64,000 nucleotides of DNA from Loripinus fragilis. Taxonomy: Eukaryota > Mollusca > Bivalvia > Lucinida > Lucinidae. Location: NCBI GenBank assembly GCA_964019695.1, contig OZ026525.1, positions 87,620,779 through 87,684,778 of the forward strand, read 5' to 3'. The notes beneath the pieces are model-generated. The model had not been told where the DNA came from and did no database searches. It saw nothing but the letters and a program-made list of their open reading frames with translations. The position numbers and the translations under genes were made by a program. Numbering within the stretch: the stretch's first letter is position 1; every line of letters starts with the position of its first letter. Positions 32,832-43,504 of this stretch are shown here, piece after piece.

Positions 32832-33062
32832 TTAACCCATTTATGCCGAATGGAGTTTCCCACCGTTATCAATTGGAACAGTCCATTTCTGTTTTAAGGG
32901 GTGTTAGGTGGTATTTTTCATTTTTATTCAAGTTTTAATAGAAAAATATGCAAGCAAACAGTGGAGACCCTGATCAGACGCCGCGTTCTGTGGCGTCTGA
33001 TCTGGGTCTGCACTATTTGCCTATGTCCCACAAAAAGGACGCTAGGCATATATGGGTTAAAA
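32832..33062. mobile_element. TIR mini-element with hairpin copy 5
   Basis: Ends TTAACCCATTTATGCC and GGCATATATGGGTTAA are inverted. At 32954-33020 sits a GCAAACAGTG-family hairpin, inner stem CAGACGCC / GGCGTCTG, outer GCAAACAGTGGAGACCCTGA. Different TIRs from the elements at 17590 or 44926. Confidence 0.78.
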
Positions 33063-33199
33063 TGCAATTATTTTGCTTATCTCATAAGAGTTGCAGAAAT
33101 TTGGGAAGTATATTGTTGAAATAATCTTCCTAGGAACATCTGACTTGAGTAAATTTATAAATATGAAAATAAAAGAGAGACAGTGTCATATAACAAAAT

Positions 33200-33305
33200 A
33201 ATTGGTGCATTCCTTTTCGGTTAACATCAGGATTAGTCAACCCTCGAAAGTGATGTTCTCGGGTTGACAAATCCTGATGTTAACCTCAAAAGAATGCATC
33301 AATTG
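33200..33305. repeat. Hairpin element, ~45-bp arms
   Basis: TAATTGGTGCATTCCTTTTC..GGTTAACATCAGGATT against AATCCTGATGTTAACC..AAAAGAATGCATCAATT; inner GTCAACCC / GGGTTGAC. Apex TCGAAAGTGATGTTCTCG. Confidence 0.8.
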
Positions 33306-33311
33306 TATAAT

Positions 33312-33472
33312 GACGTCCATTGTAACGTTGCGTAAAGAATGGCAAATATTGACGTTTTTACGCCATATGATAAATGATTTACACTTATTATTAGCTTTAT
33401 TAAACTTGTTGCAATAAAGGCAATAAAATGCTCAGCAAGTCTCACATTTTATCACTTTTCCCCGACTAGTTC
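33312..33472 (-). repeat. Family A element, partial copy
   Basis: Plus strand shows the reversed signature: AACGTTGCGTAAAG, TTATTAAACTTGTTGC-type, AATAAAATGCTCAGCAAGTC and TTTTCCCCGACTAG. Confidence 0.65.
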
Positions 33473-33474
33473 CA

Positions 33475-34330
33475 AGTCAATTTCAAATATTTTAAACCAA
33501 ACCCTGTTTGACTTTTCACAAATGAAAGATATAAAACACATTGGACGGGATTTTTATTCCGTCGCCTGTGTCATGCCCCAGGGGTATGACTTGGGGGTAG
33601 AGAGGAGTTGGGGGTCAAAAGTTAATTTTGTCCCAAATTCAACCAAATTTGGTGTGTGAGTTATTCACATGAATGGCACGTGAACGGCACAATTTATTTG
33701 GTCACCGCCTCCCCCCCACCCCCCCCCCCCCCCCGTTGCCTTGGGGAGGGGCGAAAAGGTGAATATCCTTAAATTTCAATTATAAAGTCAATTTCAAATA
33801 TTTTAAACCAAACCCTGTTTGTCTTTTCACAAATGAAAGATATAAAACACATTGAACGGGATTTTTATTCCGTCGCCTGTGTCATGCCCCAGGGGTATGA
33901 CTTGGGGGGTAGAGGGGGGTTGGGGGTCAAAGTTTAATTTTGTCCCAAATTCAAATTTGGTGTGAGAGTTATTCACATGAATGGCACGTGCACGGCACAA
34001 TTTATTTGGTCACCACCCCCCCCCCTGCCTTGGGGAGGGGCCAAAAGGTCAAATATCCTTAAATTTCAATTACAAAGTCAATTTCAAAGATTTTAAACCA
34101 AACTCTGTGTGTCTTCTCACAAACGAAAGGTATAATACATATAAGACAAGATTTGCATTCGGTCGCTCGGGTCTCCATGGGTGGGACTTGGGGTTGCTGG
34201 GGGAAGGGTCAAATATTACATTTTCTGAACAAGGTCATGTGGCATATCAAATTAAAGGGGATGATCAGTAGGCCAGGATACAATGAAAATATTTACCCTG
34301 TGGTCAAACTGGTGACCTTGGAGCGGGCTC
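33475..34330 (-). repeat. ACGGACAGACGG-type repeat, three tandem units on the minus strand
   Basis: Units start near 33475, 33780 and 34079 (period about 300 bp). Each has AAGTCAATTTCAAATATTTT or close, CAAATGAAAGATATAAAACA, GGGATTTTTATTCCGTCGCC and GTGAGTTATTCACATGAATG. Units 1 and 2 are nearly identical. C-runs of about 20 (near 33712-33735) and 10 (34017-34026) sit inside them. Confidence 0.85.
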
Positions 34331-34865
34331 AATATGTCAAATACCATTAGATTTCATTGAGAGCGTGGGGATTTGCGATGGCGCATCGATTGTGTTCTAT
34401 TTTTTCTTTGCCTCTTCCTCATGGTGCCGTGGTTGGTCTGCAGTGTTTTGCTGGCGGGTCGAAAATGACCCGCTTTTGTGCTTACTGGGTCCAAATCTTT
34501 ACAAATTGATATGAATGAAAACTTCCAATATAAGATATTGTCTGAAATGTCAAGTCAGTCTAGGCCAAGCCAGGCGAGGCTTGAACTGTGCGCAAGCTTA
34601 AGCGGCTTTCCGATTGTCAGAAGAGAGTTCTAGGCAGTCTGTTTGGTCATTGGAAGTATACAATAGAAGGAGGAAAGAACAGAGATTGAATATGGACTGA
34701 AGAGGATTAATTGATAATAATTTCAATGTAACTGGTATGTAAATTTATCTTTATTTGTTTTAACATACCTCACCAAATATATAACTAGGCTTACAGGGAA
34801 TGGTCAAACTTTTTTCAGAATTGACCCATGTAAACTTTTATATATTTAGACTACACTTGTTAAAC
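34331..34865. other. No gene recognised
   Basis: Non-coding DNA with no named feature. Confidence 0.3.
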
Positions 34866-34945
34866 ACAGGAAGACCTGTCCCGACATACCTGAAAAAATA
34901 TTGACTGGGTCGTAAACAAGCGAACCGATAAATAAAACAATACAA
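34866..34945 (+). repeat. tRNA-derived SINE 2, 3' fragment
   Basis: GGAAGACCTGTCCCGACATA, CCTGAAA..ATTGACTGGGTCGTAAA matches the tail of the SINE at 3294-3496. Confidence 0.65.
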
Positions 34946-34959
34946 CATTGGGAACGTTC

Positions 34960-35186
34960 GTTTTTGGCGGATCAAATTCAAAGCGCCACCTATAATTTGC
35001 AGGAGACGACAATTTAAAATGTTGCCGCTTTTTTGAAAAATAATAAATAAGGCATGATATTTCATGAGAATCGTCTGCTGGTAGACGATTCTCATGTAAT
35101 ATCATACCTTATTTTTGTTGAAAATTGGGGAAAATGTCGCAAAATTTGTCGTCTGCTGCAGTTGTGATTGGCGCTTTAAGGGTTAA
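34960..35186. mobile_element. AAAGCGCCA-type TIR mini-element with palindromic core
   Basis: Inverted ends around TTCAAAGCGCCACC and TTGGCGCTTTAAGGG with GAGACGACAATTT / AAATTTGTCGTCTGC inside. The core 35035-35117 is a hairpin: AATAAGGCATGATATTTCAT, GAGAATCGTCTGC / GTAGACGATTCTC, ATATCATACCTTATT. Related by its ends to 17590, 51090 and 63705 but with another core. Confidence 0.7.
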
Positions 35187-35225
35187 AACGTACGTTTTGT
35201 AGAATACTCTTGAAGTGTATTATAT

Positions 35226-35546
35226 AGAGGATCTTACATGGGTGCTCATGTTTTATTGAATTTATTAAACGAGTTGGGGAAAAGAGATAAAATGCGAGGC
35301 TTGCTGAGCATTTTGTCTCTTTTTCGCAACGAGTTTAATAATTCAGTAATACAAGAGCACGAATGTTAGATTCTATTTATCTTATAACAAATACTTTGAA
35401 ATCTCATTTCTGGCGTAAAACGTTTTAATTTTGTCATTATGCACGCAACGTTGTTATGGACGTCATAACGTTTCCCGTAAATCTATGGTTTATCGATTTT
35501 ATTGCATGGCGTTATTTCACTCCCTGACGCGACGTCATATGATAAA
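35226..35546 (+). repeat. Family A element, copy 4
   Basis: Full copy from GAGGATCTTACATGGGTGCT to ACGCGACGTCATATGATAAA; hairpin ATAAAATGCGAGGCTTGCTG AGCATTTT. Followed head to tail by copy 5. Confidence 0.85.
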
Positions 35547-35547
35547 G

Positions 35548-35866
35548 AGAGATCTTCCATGAGTGCTCATGTTTTACTGAATTTTTAATCAAGTTGGGGA
35601 AAAGTGATAAAATGCGAGGCTTGCCGAGCATTTTATTTCTTTTTCGCAACGAGTTTAATAAATTCAATAATACTTGAGCATAAATGTTAGATTTTATTTA
35701 TCACATGGCATTATAATTAATTGAAAATCTCGTTTTTGGCTCGAAAAACGTCTTTTGCGACCTTTTACACAACGTTAGTATGGCGCGGTAATCTGTAAAC
35801 CACTAGTGTTTTATCGATTTTATTGCATGGCGTTATTTCACTCCAAGACGCGACGTCATGTAATAA
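35548..35866 (+). repeat. Family A element, copy 5 (tandem to copy 4)
   Basis: From GATCTTCCATGAGTGCTCAT to ACGCGACGTCATGTAATAAA. The two copies abut with almost no spacer. Confidence 0.85.
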
Positions 35867-36647
35867 AGTTGCATAACACTCGGCAAAGATTACGAGAAAG
35901 GATATGTGATTTCGATACCATACTAGTGGCTAGCATGAGCAAAGTTTCGAACCATATCTTATATCACCAGCATTTTAACCCTTTGAAATGCCCTAAAACC
36001 ATTTTCTGCCACAGGGCTTCACCCTGGTCCCATACAGGGAGAGTACCCCCACACACCTTCAAGAGTGCGTATGTGTTACTCTATGAAATGCCTCAGGAAC
36101 GCATCTGAGTAGAATTTTGAACATACGCAATATTTACACATAGCACGGGAAGCGTGCCAGTATGACACAAACATTACTATTCCACAAGTCGTTTATGACA
36201 ATGACGTAAGGTAAATCCCAAAACCCTGCAGTCAGATGCGCATCTGTAGTCAGACACGTTACCGACTGATCTACGCGGCCCGGCTTATACCTCGATATAT
36301 ACAAAGGTCGATTCCAAGGTTATTGTAACAAACCAGAAGGACGAGTCTAATAGTGCGTACAGGGTTAAGAATGCACATCATTGAGCAATAAATGTAAAGT
36401 ATAACTAGTGATCCATCGATACAATTGATCATTCCAAGTTTACTAAATACAACGAGAAGGAATAATACATTAGTGCATAAAAGGTAATCAGTGTATGCTA
36501 TTGAGCGAGCTGTGTTTAGCATAACCTATGACCCATCGATATATACAATGGTTAGTTCCAAGTTTACTTTATCAAATGTCGAAGAAGAACCCTTAAGTGC
36601 ATAAAGTGATAACAATGTATACCATTGAGCAATCTATGAAAAGTATA
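35867..36647. other. No gene; SINE 1 head fragment on the minus strand
   Basis: 36215-36285 contains the reversed SINE 1 head (CTGCAGTCAGATGCGCATCT, CACGTTACCGACTGATCTAC GCGGCCCGGC). From 36286 to 36640 a loose ~120-bp periodicity is visible (CCATCGATATATACAATGG, CCAAGTTTACT, ATTGAGC) with about 4-5 units, continuing at 36855-36965. Confidence 0.55.
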
Positions 36648-36850
36648 CAGTAAAACCTGTGTAAAACGGCCACTCTCAAAAAGACCAAAAATGGTTTTAT
36701 AGACCAATTATCGCTAAATGCAGGTCAAAAGTATGCAAAATGCTCCAAAGGGAGCATTCTGCAATACTTGCGACCTTCATCTAGCTACCAGTTGTCATTA
36801 AGATTTATGTTTTATCTATTTTTGAGTGGCCGTTTTAAACAGGTTTTACC
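36648..36850 (+). mobile_element. CAGTAAAACCTG MITE, copy 1
   Basis: Starts CAGTAAAACCTGTGTAAAAC after TA and ends CGTTTTAAACAGGTTTTAC. Central hairpin TGCTCC AAA GGGAGCA. Less well preserved than copy 2. Confidence 0.8.
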
Positions 36851-36961
36851 TCAACCTGTGTCCCATCGATATATACAATGGATCATTCCAAGTTTACTTT
36901 ATCAAACCAGATGGAACAATACACTAGTGGATAAAAGGTTAATACTGCATAGTATTGAGCA
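36851..36961 (+). repeat. Last unit of the CCATCGATATATACAATGG repeat
   Basis: Continues the loose tandem repeat seen before the MITE: CCCATCGATATATACAATGG, CCAAGTTTACTTTATCAAA, ACACTAGTGGATAAAAGG. The MITE therefore inserted within this array. Confidence 0.6.
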
Positions 36962-37331
36962 TTCTAATGCACTTGCTTTTGTAACGCGACGTCTGATTGG
37001 CTAATTTCAAAAATTTGCGACAGTACATCCTACGATATACTGTCGGAAATAGTTTGACGTCATTACTTACGTCACATTATTTTGGATGAAGTACACCTTT
37101 GTGTGGCTTTATGCGGCTTGCAACGCTCCAATTTGAGACGAGACTGTAGAAGCGCATTTAAATGGGGATAACCATATTCAAAATTTTCATTTGGGCAGGT
37201 ATATCGTCGGATATACGTTCGGAAATCACGTTTTACGGCTCCGCTCGCGCGTCGCCGTAAAACTAAATTTCCGACCGTATATCCGACGGTATACCTCCCC
37301 AAATGAAAATTTTGAATACAGTTATCCCCTA
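36962..37331 (+). mobile_element. Family B element, copy 2
   Basis: Starts TTCTAATGCACTTGCTTTTG and ends AGTTATCCCC, with the CGACAGTACATCCTACG..ATACTGTCGG inverted repeat and the long hairpin 37176-37331 (GGTATATCGTCGGATATACG arm). The middle third differs from copy 1. Confidence 0.82.
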
Positions 37332-37816
37332 AATCTATTACAGATAAAACGTATCTGCGCAAATTATCAATTTATGTCTTTTTCCATCAGCTCTTCACAA
37401 GCGGTTCAATGAAATTAGTTCGTGGAAACAAATATCAGACTTTTGTCATTGAACTTGTTGTAATTAATCATGCATTATTTATTATTGAGTTTCTGTAGAC
37501 TTAGGCATATGTACAAGTATGTATTAGAACTCTTTGATTATAATATAGGCCTTATACAATAACAAGGAATACCATATATACAAAGTAGCCTACTTTTTAA
37601 AGACAGAGTACATTCACAGCGGTAGGGATGGGATAATCCGTGTTTTTTCTATAATATAATATAGATCGGCTTGGTCGTTTTTGTGTTCAAAATTTCGAAT
37701 GTCGATATATTTTGAGAAATTCAGAAACAATGATTATTTTGAGGTATGGAGATGTTTGGTGATAATATTTATAGGGGGTTCACAACTAAACTTGGCTATT
37801 TTCATTTTTTTTGTTC

Positions 37817-37817
<1 letters not shown>

Positions 37818-37886
<69 letters not shown>

Positions 37887-37930
37887 ATTTTTTATTTTTA
37901 TTATTATTATTTTTTTTTTTTGGGGGGGGG
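37818..37930 (+). repeat. T-run, (GT)n and G-run microsatellite cluster
   Basis: About 33 T, then about 15 GT units (37853-37884), a T/A-rich stretch, a T-run, and about 12 G near 37921-37934. Confidence 0.95.
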
Positions 37931-38236
37931 GGGGAGAGGTATCTATAGTCAGCATTTTTGAAAGAGTCCTTTTTACAGTCAGGGTTCATAGTGGATTTAC
38001 TTTTTTGGTATGTTAAAATATCAGGTTTTTGTTGAGTATGCATGGTATATTTTGGTAATTGGTCTTTTGTAGACTTGAAGCCCCTAAACGAGTTCACTTA
38101 CAAACAGTGAAGTCCAATAGGTTTCCATAGGATTACTGGTACGAAACCCCTTATACCCACACTTGACATTCAAATGAACCCCTCAATAATAAACTATGTT
38201 GATGATAGTAGCCCCTGGAATATCACAAGTGCAATA

Positions 38237-38442
38237 CAGTAAAACCTGTCTTAAGCGGCAACTCAAAAAGAGCAAAAATTAGTTTTCAAGACCGACTATC
38301 GCTTAATGCAGATCAAAAGTAATGCAGAATGCTCCAAGGGGAGCATTCTGCAATTCTTTTGACCTTCATTAAGCTACCATTTGTCATTTTCATCTTATTT
38401 GTTTGTCTATTTTTGACTGGCCGCTTAAGACAGGTTTTACTG
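38237..38442 (+). mobile_element. CAGTAAAACCTG MITE, copy 2 (complete)
   Basis: 206 bp, flanked by TA on both sides. TIRs CAGTAAAACCTGTCTTAAGC / GCTTAAGACAGGTTTTACTG are exact over at least 23 bp. Central hairpin GCAGAATGCTCC AAGG GGAGCATTCTGC. The TA duplication and CAGT start fit the Tc1/mariner or pogo group. No coding frame. Confidence 0.9.
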
Positions 38443-38956
38443 TAGTTTTTATAGTAACACTGCTACTGATACCCCTCGACCGTCTTTAAAGATGATGACT
38501 AGAATGAAAAACAGACTGAACTGGACACCACCTCTCTAGCCAAAATTGGCGCATGTTTTGAGCTACTCAAGAGTTTATGCCTACTGTCCTTTAAGAAAAC
38601 AACTAATTTATTTTGACACACAAGGAAAAAAAATCTCCATCTACTTAACCCTTTATATCAGGAACACTCTAATGTAACCGCCAGCAATTACTGACCGACT
38701 CCGTTTCCGACACGTTTTCCTATCGACCGGTAACTATGTACGCGGTCTTTTCATCGCTAAAAAGATTGATAGGCATGTTAATCCGATAAAAGGCGATCTG
38801 GAGTAAAAATTGTCTCATTATGTAAGCTTCAACATAGAAAAAGATAAAACAATACTTGCATGAAAAGCGAAATCTCTGATCGTAATATGCTCCTACATTT
38901 TCCAACTCGAGTCTTCTAGCCATTTTCGTTCTGAATATCGGTATACGGGTACTTTG
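38443..38956. other. No gene recognised
   Basis: Non-coding. Confidence 0.3.
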
Positions 38957-39023
38957 GCAAACAGTGAATACCCAGATGAAATGCAGCATAAAGCTGCATT
39001 TCATCAGGGTCTACACTTTTTGC
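38957..39023. repeat. Hairpin mini-element, GCAAACAGTG family, copy 6
   Basis: GCAAACAGTGAATACCCAGA, inner stem GAAATGCAGC / GCTGCATTTC, CAGGGTCTACACTTTTTGC. Left flank GGTACTTTG is also the last readable sequence of the window. Confidence 0.85.
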
Positions 39024-39075
39024 TGAGACGAAAGTAATCGTCAGAGACAGGAAAACAGCGTTTTATAAAAAGTTT

Positions 39076-39279
39076 ATGCGGCGTCCGCTTGAAATACAAA
39101 ATGAACAGTAGCGGCATCCTATTGAAATACAAAATGAACAATAGCGGCATCCTCTTGAAATACAAAATGAACAGTAGCGGCATCCTCTTGTAATACAAAG
39201 TGAACAGTAGCGGCATCCTCTTGAAATACAAAATGAACAGTAGCGGCATCCTCTTGAAATACAAAGTGAACAGTAGCAT
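39076..39279 (-). repeat. 33-bp minisatellite, about 6 units
   Basis: Unit AGCGGCATCCTCTTGAAATA plus CAAAATGAACAGT. 33 bp is 11 codons, so the minus strand stays open and reads a repeating LYFKRMPLLFI peptide; this is a consequence of the unit length, not evidence for a gene. Confidence 0.92.
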
Positions 39280-39696
39280 AATCAATGTTTCAATATGTTT
39301 GGGCTAATCCAACAGAATGGAAAGGGTCATTCAAAAGCACACATACATACGTCTGTGTTAAATACATCAATCAGTGTTAGTTTCTTTAATTTTCGATAAT
39401 GCCAAATGTGGATGCATGCACAAGGTTTTGATTGATGTGGTATCTGATTCAGCATGATCATATCTCAAATATAGATGTCAAACGGATAAGTAATTGTTAT
39501 ACATTCAATGGTTAGTCAGCCTGTACTTTTAGATAACCCATGGTTACCTACAGCCAGGAAAAACAAAATCATATGTACTGTCCTGCCAGCCAAGAGTGAC
39601 ACTGACTTCATGTTTTGTTTACAAAGTTACCAGGGACTTATAATCGATATATCACGTGTAATACACAAGTGATCTGCCAGGCCGTATATAGAGGAT
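39280..39696. other. No gene recognised
   Basis: Non-coding. Confidence 0.3.
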
Positions 39697-39846
39697 ATTC
39701 AAATGTATTGTTAAATATGTCTTTTATTTCACGAGTGAAGTGGACAATATTTATATTCCATGAGTGGCGAAGCCACTCATGGAATATAAATATTGTCCAC
39801 TTCACTCGTGAAATAAAAGACATATTTAACAAAATACATTTGAATT
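39697..39846. repeat. Near-perfect 150-bp palindrome
   Basis: Arms of about 73 bp that match almost base for base: ATTCAAATGTATTGTTAAAT, CACGAGTGAAGTGGACAATA, CCATGAGTGGC meeting GCCACTCATGG. Only a base or so differs (TTGTTAAA / TTTAACAAA). The apex GTGGCGAAGCCAC has almost no loop. No other copy in the window. The identical short frames on the two strands are the two arms. Confidence 0.92.
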
Positions 39847-40117
39847 TTCTTTTTATTATCTACAAAATTTCCAATATTCTTTTAAGGTAAAGAGAAGCGA
39901 ATCTTATTTTACACTAGCTTTTGTTTTGATTTACTAGTTGTAGCAGACAAATTTATAAAAGCTCTTTCGTTTATTAAGCTTCTAAGCGACTCTGACTTTT
40001 TGTTTACATTTCCATAGAAATAGGAAACACCAATAGTTATCTCCCTTAGAAAAAATAAAGGGTTGCTTCCCTTAGACCATATTGAGAAAATAGAAAAAAG
40101 TAGTTCCAATCTTACGG

Positions 40118-40200
40118 TTTCTCTCCCGTGAAAATATCAAATCTTGTATTTTCACTGCTGTGAAAATACAAGTTTTTATATTTTCACGGCTGTGAAATAT
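40118..40200. repeat. TTTTCACGG hairpin cluster
   Basis: CTTGTATTTTCAC TGCT GTGAAAATACAAG at 40143-40172, with CCCGTGAAAATATCAAA and TTTATATTTTCACGGC outside. Two nested or alternative stems. Confidence 0.75.
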
Positions 40201-40252
40201 ATGCATTATATTTAATCAATATTTTCCTGTATTTCATTACATAGTAGATAAT

Positions 40253-40575
40253 AAAGCGCAGTCGGTAACGTGTCTGGCTACAGATGCGTGTCTGACTGCA
40301 GGTCCAGGGGTCGCCAGTTCGATCCTGGTCCGGTCCCATACAATCGTGGAGATTGATCATAAAATGATTTCTACGGTCATTCTCCTCCCTTCCACTGATT
40401 CATTCAAGAAGGGTTGTTGTCAGTTACAAGCGAAAGTATGTGCACTAATTACTGGTTAACCGCTTACTCAAGCCTGCCCAGGAGAAAGTGTTGTTAGGTG
40501 AACTGACCGTCCCGCAATGACCATAGCTGTTGACTTGGGATGTAAAGCAACAAAACAAACAAAAAAACACAAGTG
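40253..40575 (+). mobile_element. tRNA-derived SINE 1, copy lacking the first bases
   Basis: Starts in the A-box (AAAGCGCAGTCGGTAACGTG), B-box CAGTTCGATCC, then body and tail as in 21904-22235 (GAAGGGTTGTTGTCAGTTAC, CCATAGCTGTTGACTTGGGA, CAACAAAACAAAC). No target duplication seen. Confidence 0.88.
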
Positions 40576-41640
40576 ATTTAACGATTCGCGTTAGCTCAAG
40601 TGAAGTGTACACGTTAGTGTTTTACTTAGCAATTGTAAACAAAGTATTAAGTTGATGTCACTATTGGCTGGCACGACAGTATAACTCTTTACTACCACTT
40701 GCATCGATGTATACTTCCACAAAACGCTCTGAGGCGAGGCTGTGACGGTAAATGAATTGAATGAATCAAGGGTCATTACTTAAAAGTATCTATCTTATCT
40801 ATCTTCATATTCTCCCATACACCCTCGCGGACATTTTAGGCAGTTGCGCGCTGTCGAGCAATGTTAGTAGAAAAGAGAAAGAATAAAAGCAAGATAGTTA
40901 AGGGGAATAAAAGATGATAGGTTAAAAATAGTGAAGATGAGATTAAAATCAGGTAAAAAACAACAGTGTCAGGATCTAGGGTCTTGAGTGTTGCAGTTTG
41001 TTTACAGCGACCTTGCATATTACAATATATTGTGTTCTAGAGTTGGCAATTGTGGTATAAATGCTACCGCTAAATGCACACTTATCTTTATATGAATGGC
41101 ACAAACTTTGAAAAAAAAATATCAAGCCACAAGCACATTGGTCTCACTTTCTCAAGCACATGCACCTGGGCATACCACGTTAGTTGTCCAGCAGATACCC
41201 ACCTTTACCTGGAAGTTTCTTTTTTCTTTACTGATTCTTGTTGGTTATATGTTGCCATTGACGAATCTCGCTGATGACAACCTGTCATCTTTGAGCATTT
41301 TGAGAAAACCAAGATGGCTTCCAAAATGGCTGCTCAATATTGTGGTTTGGTCAAAATGTAGCTGCCATTTGCAATCATTTTGTGATTTTATTAACAAATA
41401 TCTGGGGAAATTACATCACGTAGTTTATAAATATCAGAGATAATGGAATATTGACATGGTCAAAATATCAAAAATGCTTCCAATATGGCTGCCAAATGTA
41501 ATATTTAACTAAACACGGCTATTATGTTATTTTTACAGTTTTTTTTTCTTGAATAAACACGCTGTATTACAGTCACGTGACAAATGCACCCAGCGGAGTT
41601 ACTCTAGCAAATAAGACATGTGTGGATAGTTATTTGACAA
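40576..41640. other. No gene recognised
   Basis: Non-coding. The 115-codon frame at 41096-41443 has no recognised domain. CAAAATGGCTGC / CAATATGGCTGCC words near 41321 and 41479 suggest an old repeat. Confidence 0.35.
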
Positions 41641-42030
41641 CCCTGGACAGATCATTTATTTTACGATCTTTCTGAAACTGAGGTCAGAAATCAAGGTCAC
41701 GATTACCCCGCAACGGAATATGATGCTCTAGCTGCAACCCCAAGATGAATCAAAATACCAATTGCAGGATTCCTATTTGAAATAATACAGGTGATATGCT
41801 CTGGACATATCATTCTATTACTGAGGTCAAAGTCAAAGTCAAAGGGACCCACAAATGGTATGCGACTCAAAGAAAAAACCAAACACCAAATTTGGGATTC
41901 CTACCTCAAATAATATAGGAAATTTACTCTGGACGAGATGTGTACGGGCACTCAGGACTGACGGATTGACTGACGGACGGAGGTACAGATAGTGTGCATA
42001 GTTTATGCCTCCCTTTGGGGATATACTATA
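41641..42030 (+). repeat. Dispersed repeat with GACGGACGGAGG and CCTCCCTTTGGGG tail
   Basis: Contains two related segments (TTGCAGGATTCCTATTTGAA / TTTGGGATTCCTACCTCAAA with ATAATACAGG..CTCTGGAC and ATAATATAGG..CTCTGGAC), then ACTGACGGATTGACTGACGG and TATGCCTCCCTTTGGGGATA. The tail is common to many bivalve repeats. Confidence 0.6.
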
Positions 42031-42179
42031 ATAAAAAGTAAATGAAATATATTAAAATTAATTAAACCGTCTATCATGTAGACAAATGAAAGAATCCCCT
42101 GATTATGTGAGGCATGCATTTCCCGCAGTGGACGAAAAAAATAAGTACCTCCTCTGAAAGTTCATGTAAGTACAACAGC

Positions 42180-42348
42180 GCCAAAATTCGTTTTCAAGAC
42201 CAATAATAGCTTAATGCAGGTCAAAAGTATTGCAGAATGCTCCATGGGGAGCATTCTGCAACACTTTCGACCTTTATTAAGCTACCATTTTCCATTAAGA
42301 CATTTGTTTTGTCTACTTTTAAGTGGCCACTTAAGACAGGTTTTACAG
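42180..42348 (+). mobile_element. CAGTAAAACCTG MITE, copy 3 (left end missing)
   Basis: Begins inside the element (CAAAATTCGTTTTCAAGACC), keeps the hairpin GCAGAATGCTCC ATGG GGAGCATTCTGC, and ends CCACTTAAGACAGGTTTTAC AG before TA. Confidence 0.85.
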
Positions 42349-42490
42349 TACGGTTATCTCATCGAACCAACCACGAGAAACAGCGTTTTACTTTGTTAAC
42401 GATGTACTTTCATGTATGCAATGCCCCCCCCCCCCGAGTTTAACATATACAGCACCTGTGTAGAAAGACAAGACAGTATATATAGTTGCT

Positions 42491-42672
42491 GTAAATTCGG
42501 AAATTTTTGCGAGGATTTTATTTTCGCGAAAAGCGTTAAAAGTCATATATGCGATGTTAAAAATTCGCAACTAGGTCATGATATCAGTAAACGTCAGAGT
42601 GATTGTGCAACGTCACAAATATGCGAAGTTTCGCGAAAACAAATACCTCGCGAAAATTTCCGGATTTATAAT
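42491..42672. mobile_element. TTCGCGAAA TIR mini-element, ~180 bp
   Basis: Left TAAATTCGGAAATTTTTGCG, AGG and TTTTCGCGAAAAG; right TTTCGCGAAAACAAATACCT, CGCGAAAATTTCCGGATTTA. The ends are inverted over about 40 bp with a few differences. A partial copy is at 410-490. Confidence 0.75.
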
Positions 42673-42713
42673 ATGATTTTCCACTCTTTGATATGACACC
42701 TTCAGTTCTAGAC

Positions 42714-42860
42714 ACTATAGTACCTGGTATGCCAGACGCCAAGGTACTATAACAGTTTCACTGTCTTTATGGCTGATTTACTTAAGTTATGAATTCGATT
42801 TTTCGGAATGTCCATGGAATCATGAATACTTCGGGTCTCTTGCAAAGATAACGAAAGGTG
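42714..42860. repeat. Small hairpin plus a single arm of the GGAATCATGAATACTT family
   Basis: CTATAGTACCTGG / CCAAGGTACTATA at 42714-42752; then TGGAATCATGAATACTTCGG GTCTCTTGCAAAG at 42829-42857 matches the right arm of the 5506-5601 hairpin (reverse complement), with no opposite arm. Confidence 0.6.
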
Positions 42861-43504
42861 GCGAAACAAGAGTATTGTTTTGCACGCGCGACTCTGGTGT
42901 TGCCCGCTGTCAATCACAGCACCTGTGTCACTTCTGGCGAATGAATTCGATTTTCGAATCCTATTGCATGGGCAAGTGAGCTAGGCAGCTGACAATCAAA
43001 TTATGCCATTTTGAGGCTATGAACGTTTGCTAAAATCTAAAGATTCATTAAAGGCTTGCTTTGAAAATATAAATATAGTTATATGATAGTATAGTTATAT
43101 TTATATACCCTAGAAAAAATGGCGGTGTTATTCAAGCGTAGGTGTAATGCACATGTTAATGAGCTTTATGGGTGTGTTGAGGCACTTATGGCAGACAGCG
43201 GGTAAAGTAAAATGTTGAAATGTTAGGATCCACATTGGATGAGGTATCCCAATGTAATCTTGGGAAAATATTCTACAAAATATGCTGCCCTTCATTTGTG
43301 GTAGAAGAATTAATACGAGTTGTGATAAAAATAAGTTCTCAGCCATATTGTCTTCTGTGAGATTCATTGAAATAAAATACGTAGTTGTCTGTCGGTCATT
43401 AATTTTAATCTAACTGAAGGATATTTGGAGTGTGAAAAGCATGTGGTAATGCGTGGTCGCTTATGTAAAGCGGTTTTAAGAGAGAAGGGCGCGACACATT
43501 TTAA

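Noticed and set aside
39076..39279. CRISPR-like array
   Set aside because: Units are contiguous tandem copies without unique spacers, and the DNA is eukaryotic.
39004..39285. 93-codon frame with a repeating 11-residue peptide on the minus strand
   Set aside because: The open frame follows from a 33-bp minisatellite unit; no start context, domain or second copy supports a gene.
41096..41443. Possible host gene exon (115 codons)
   Set aside because: No recognised domain or splice-site support, and repeat-like ATGGCTGC words nearby.
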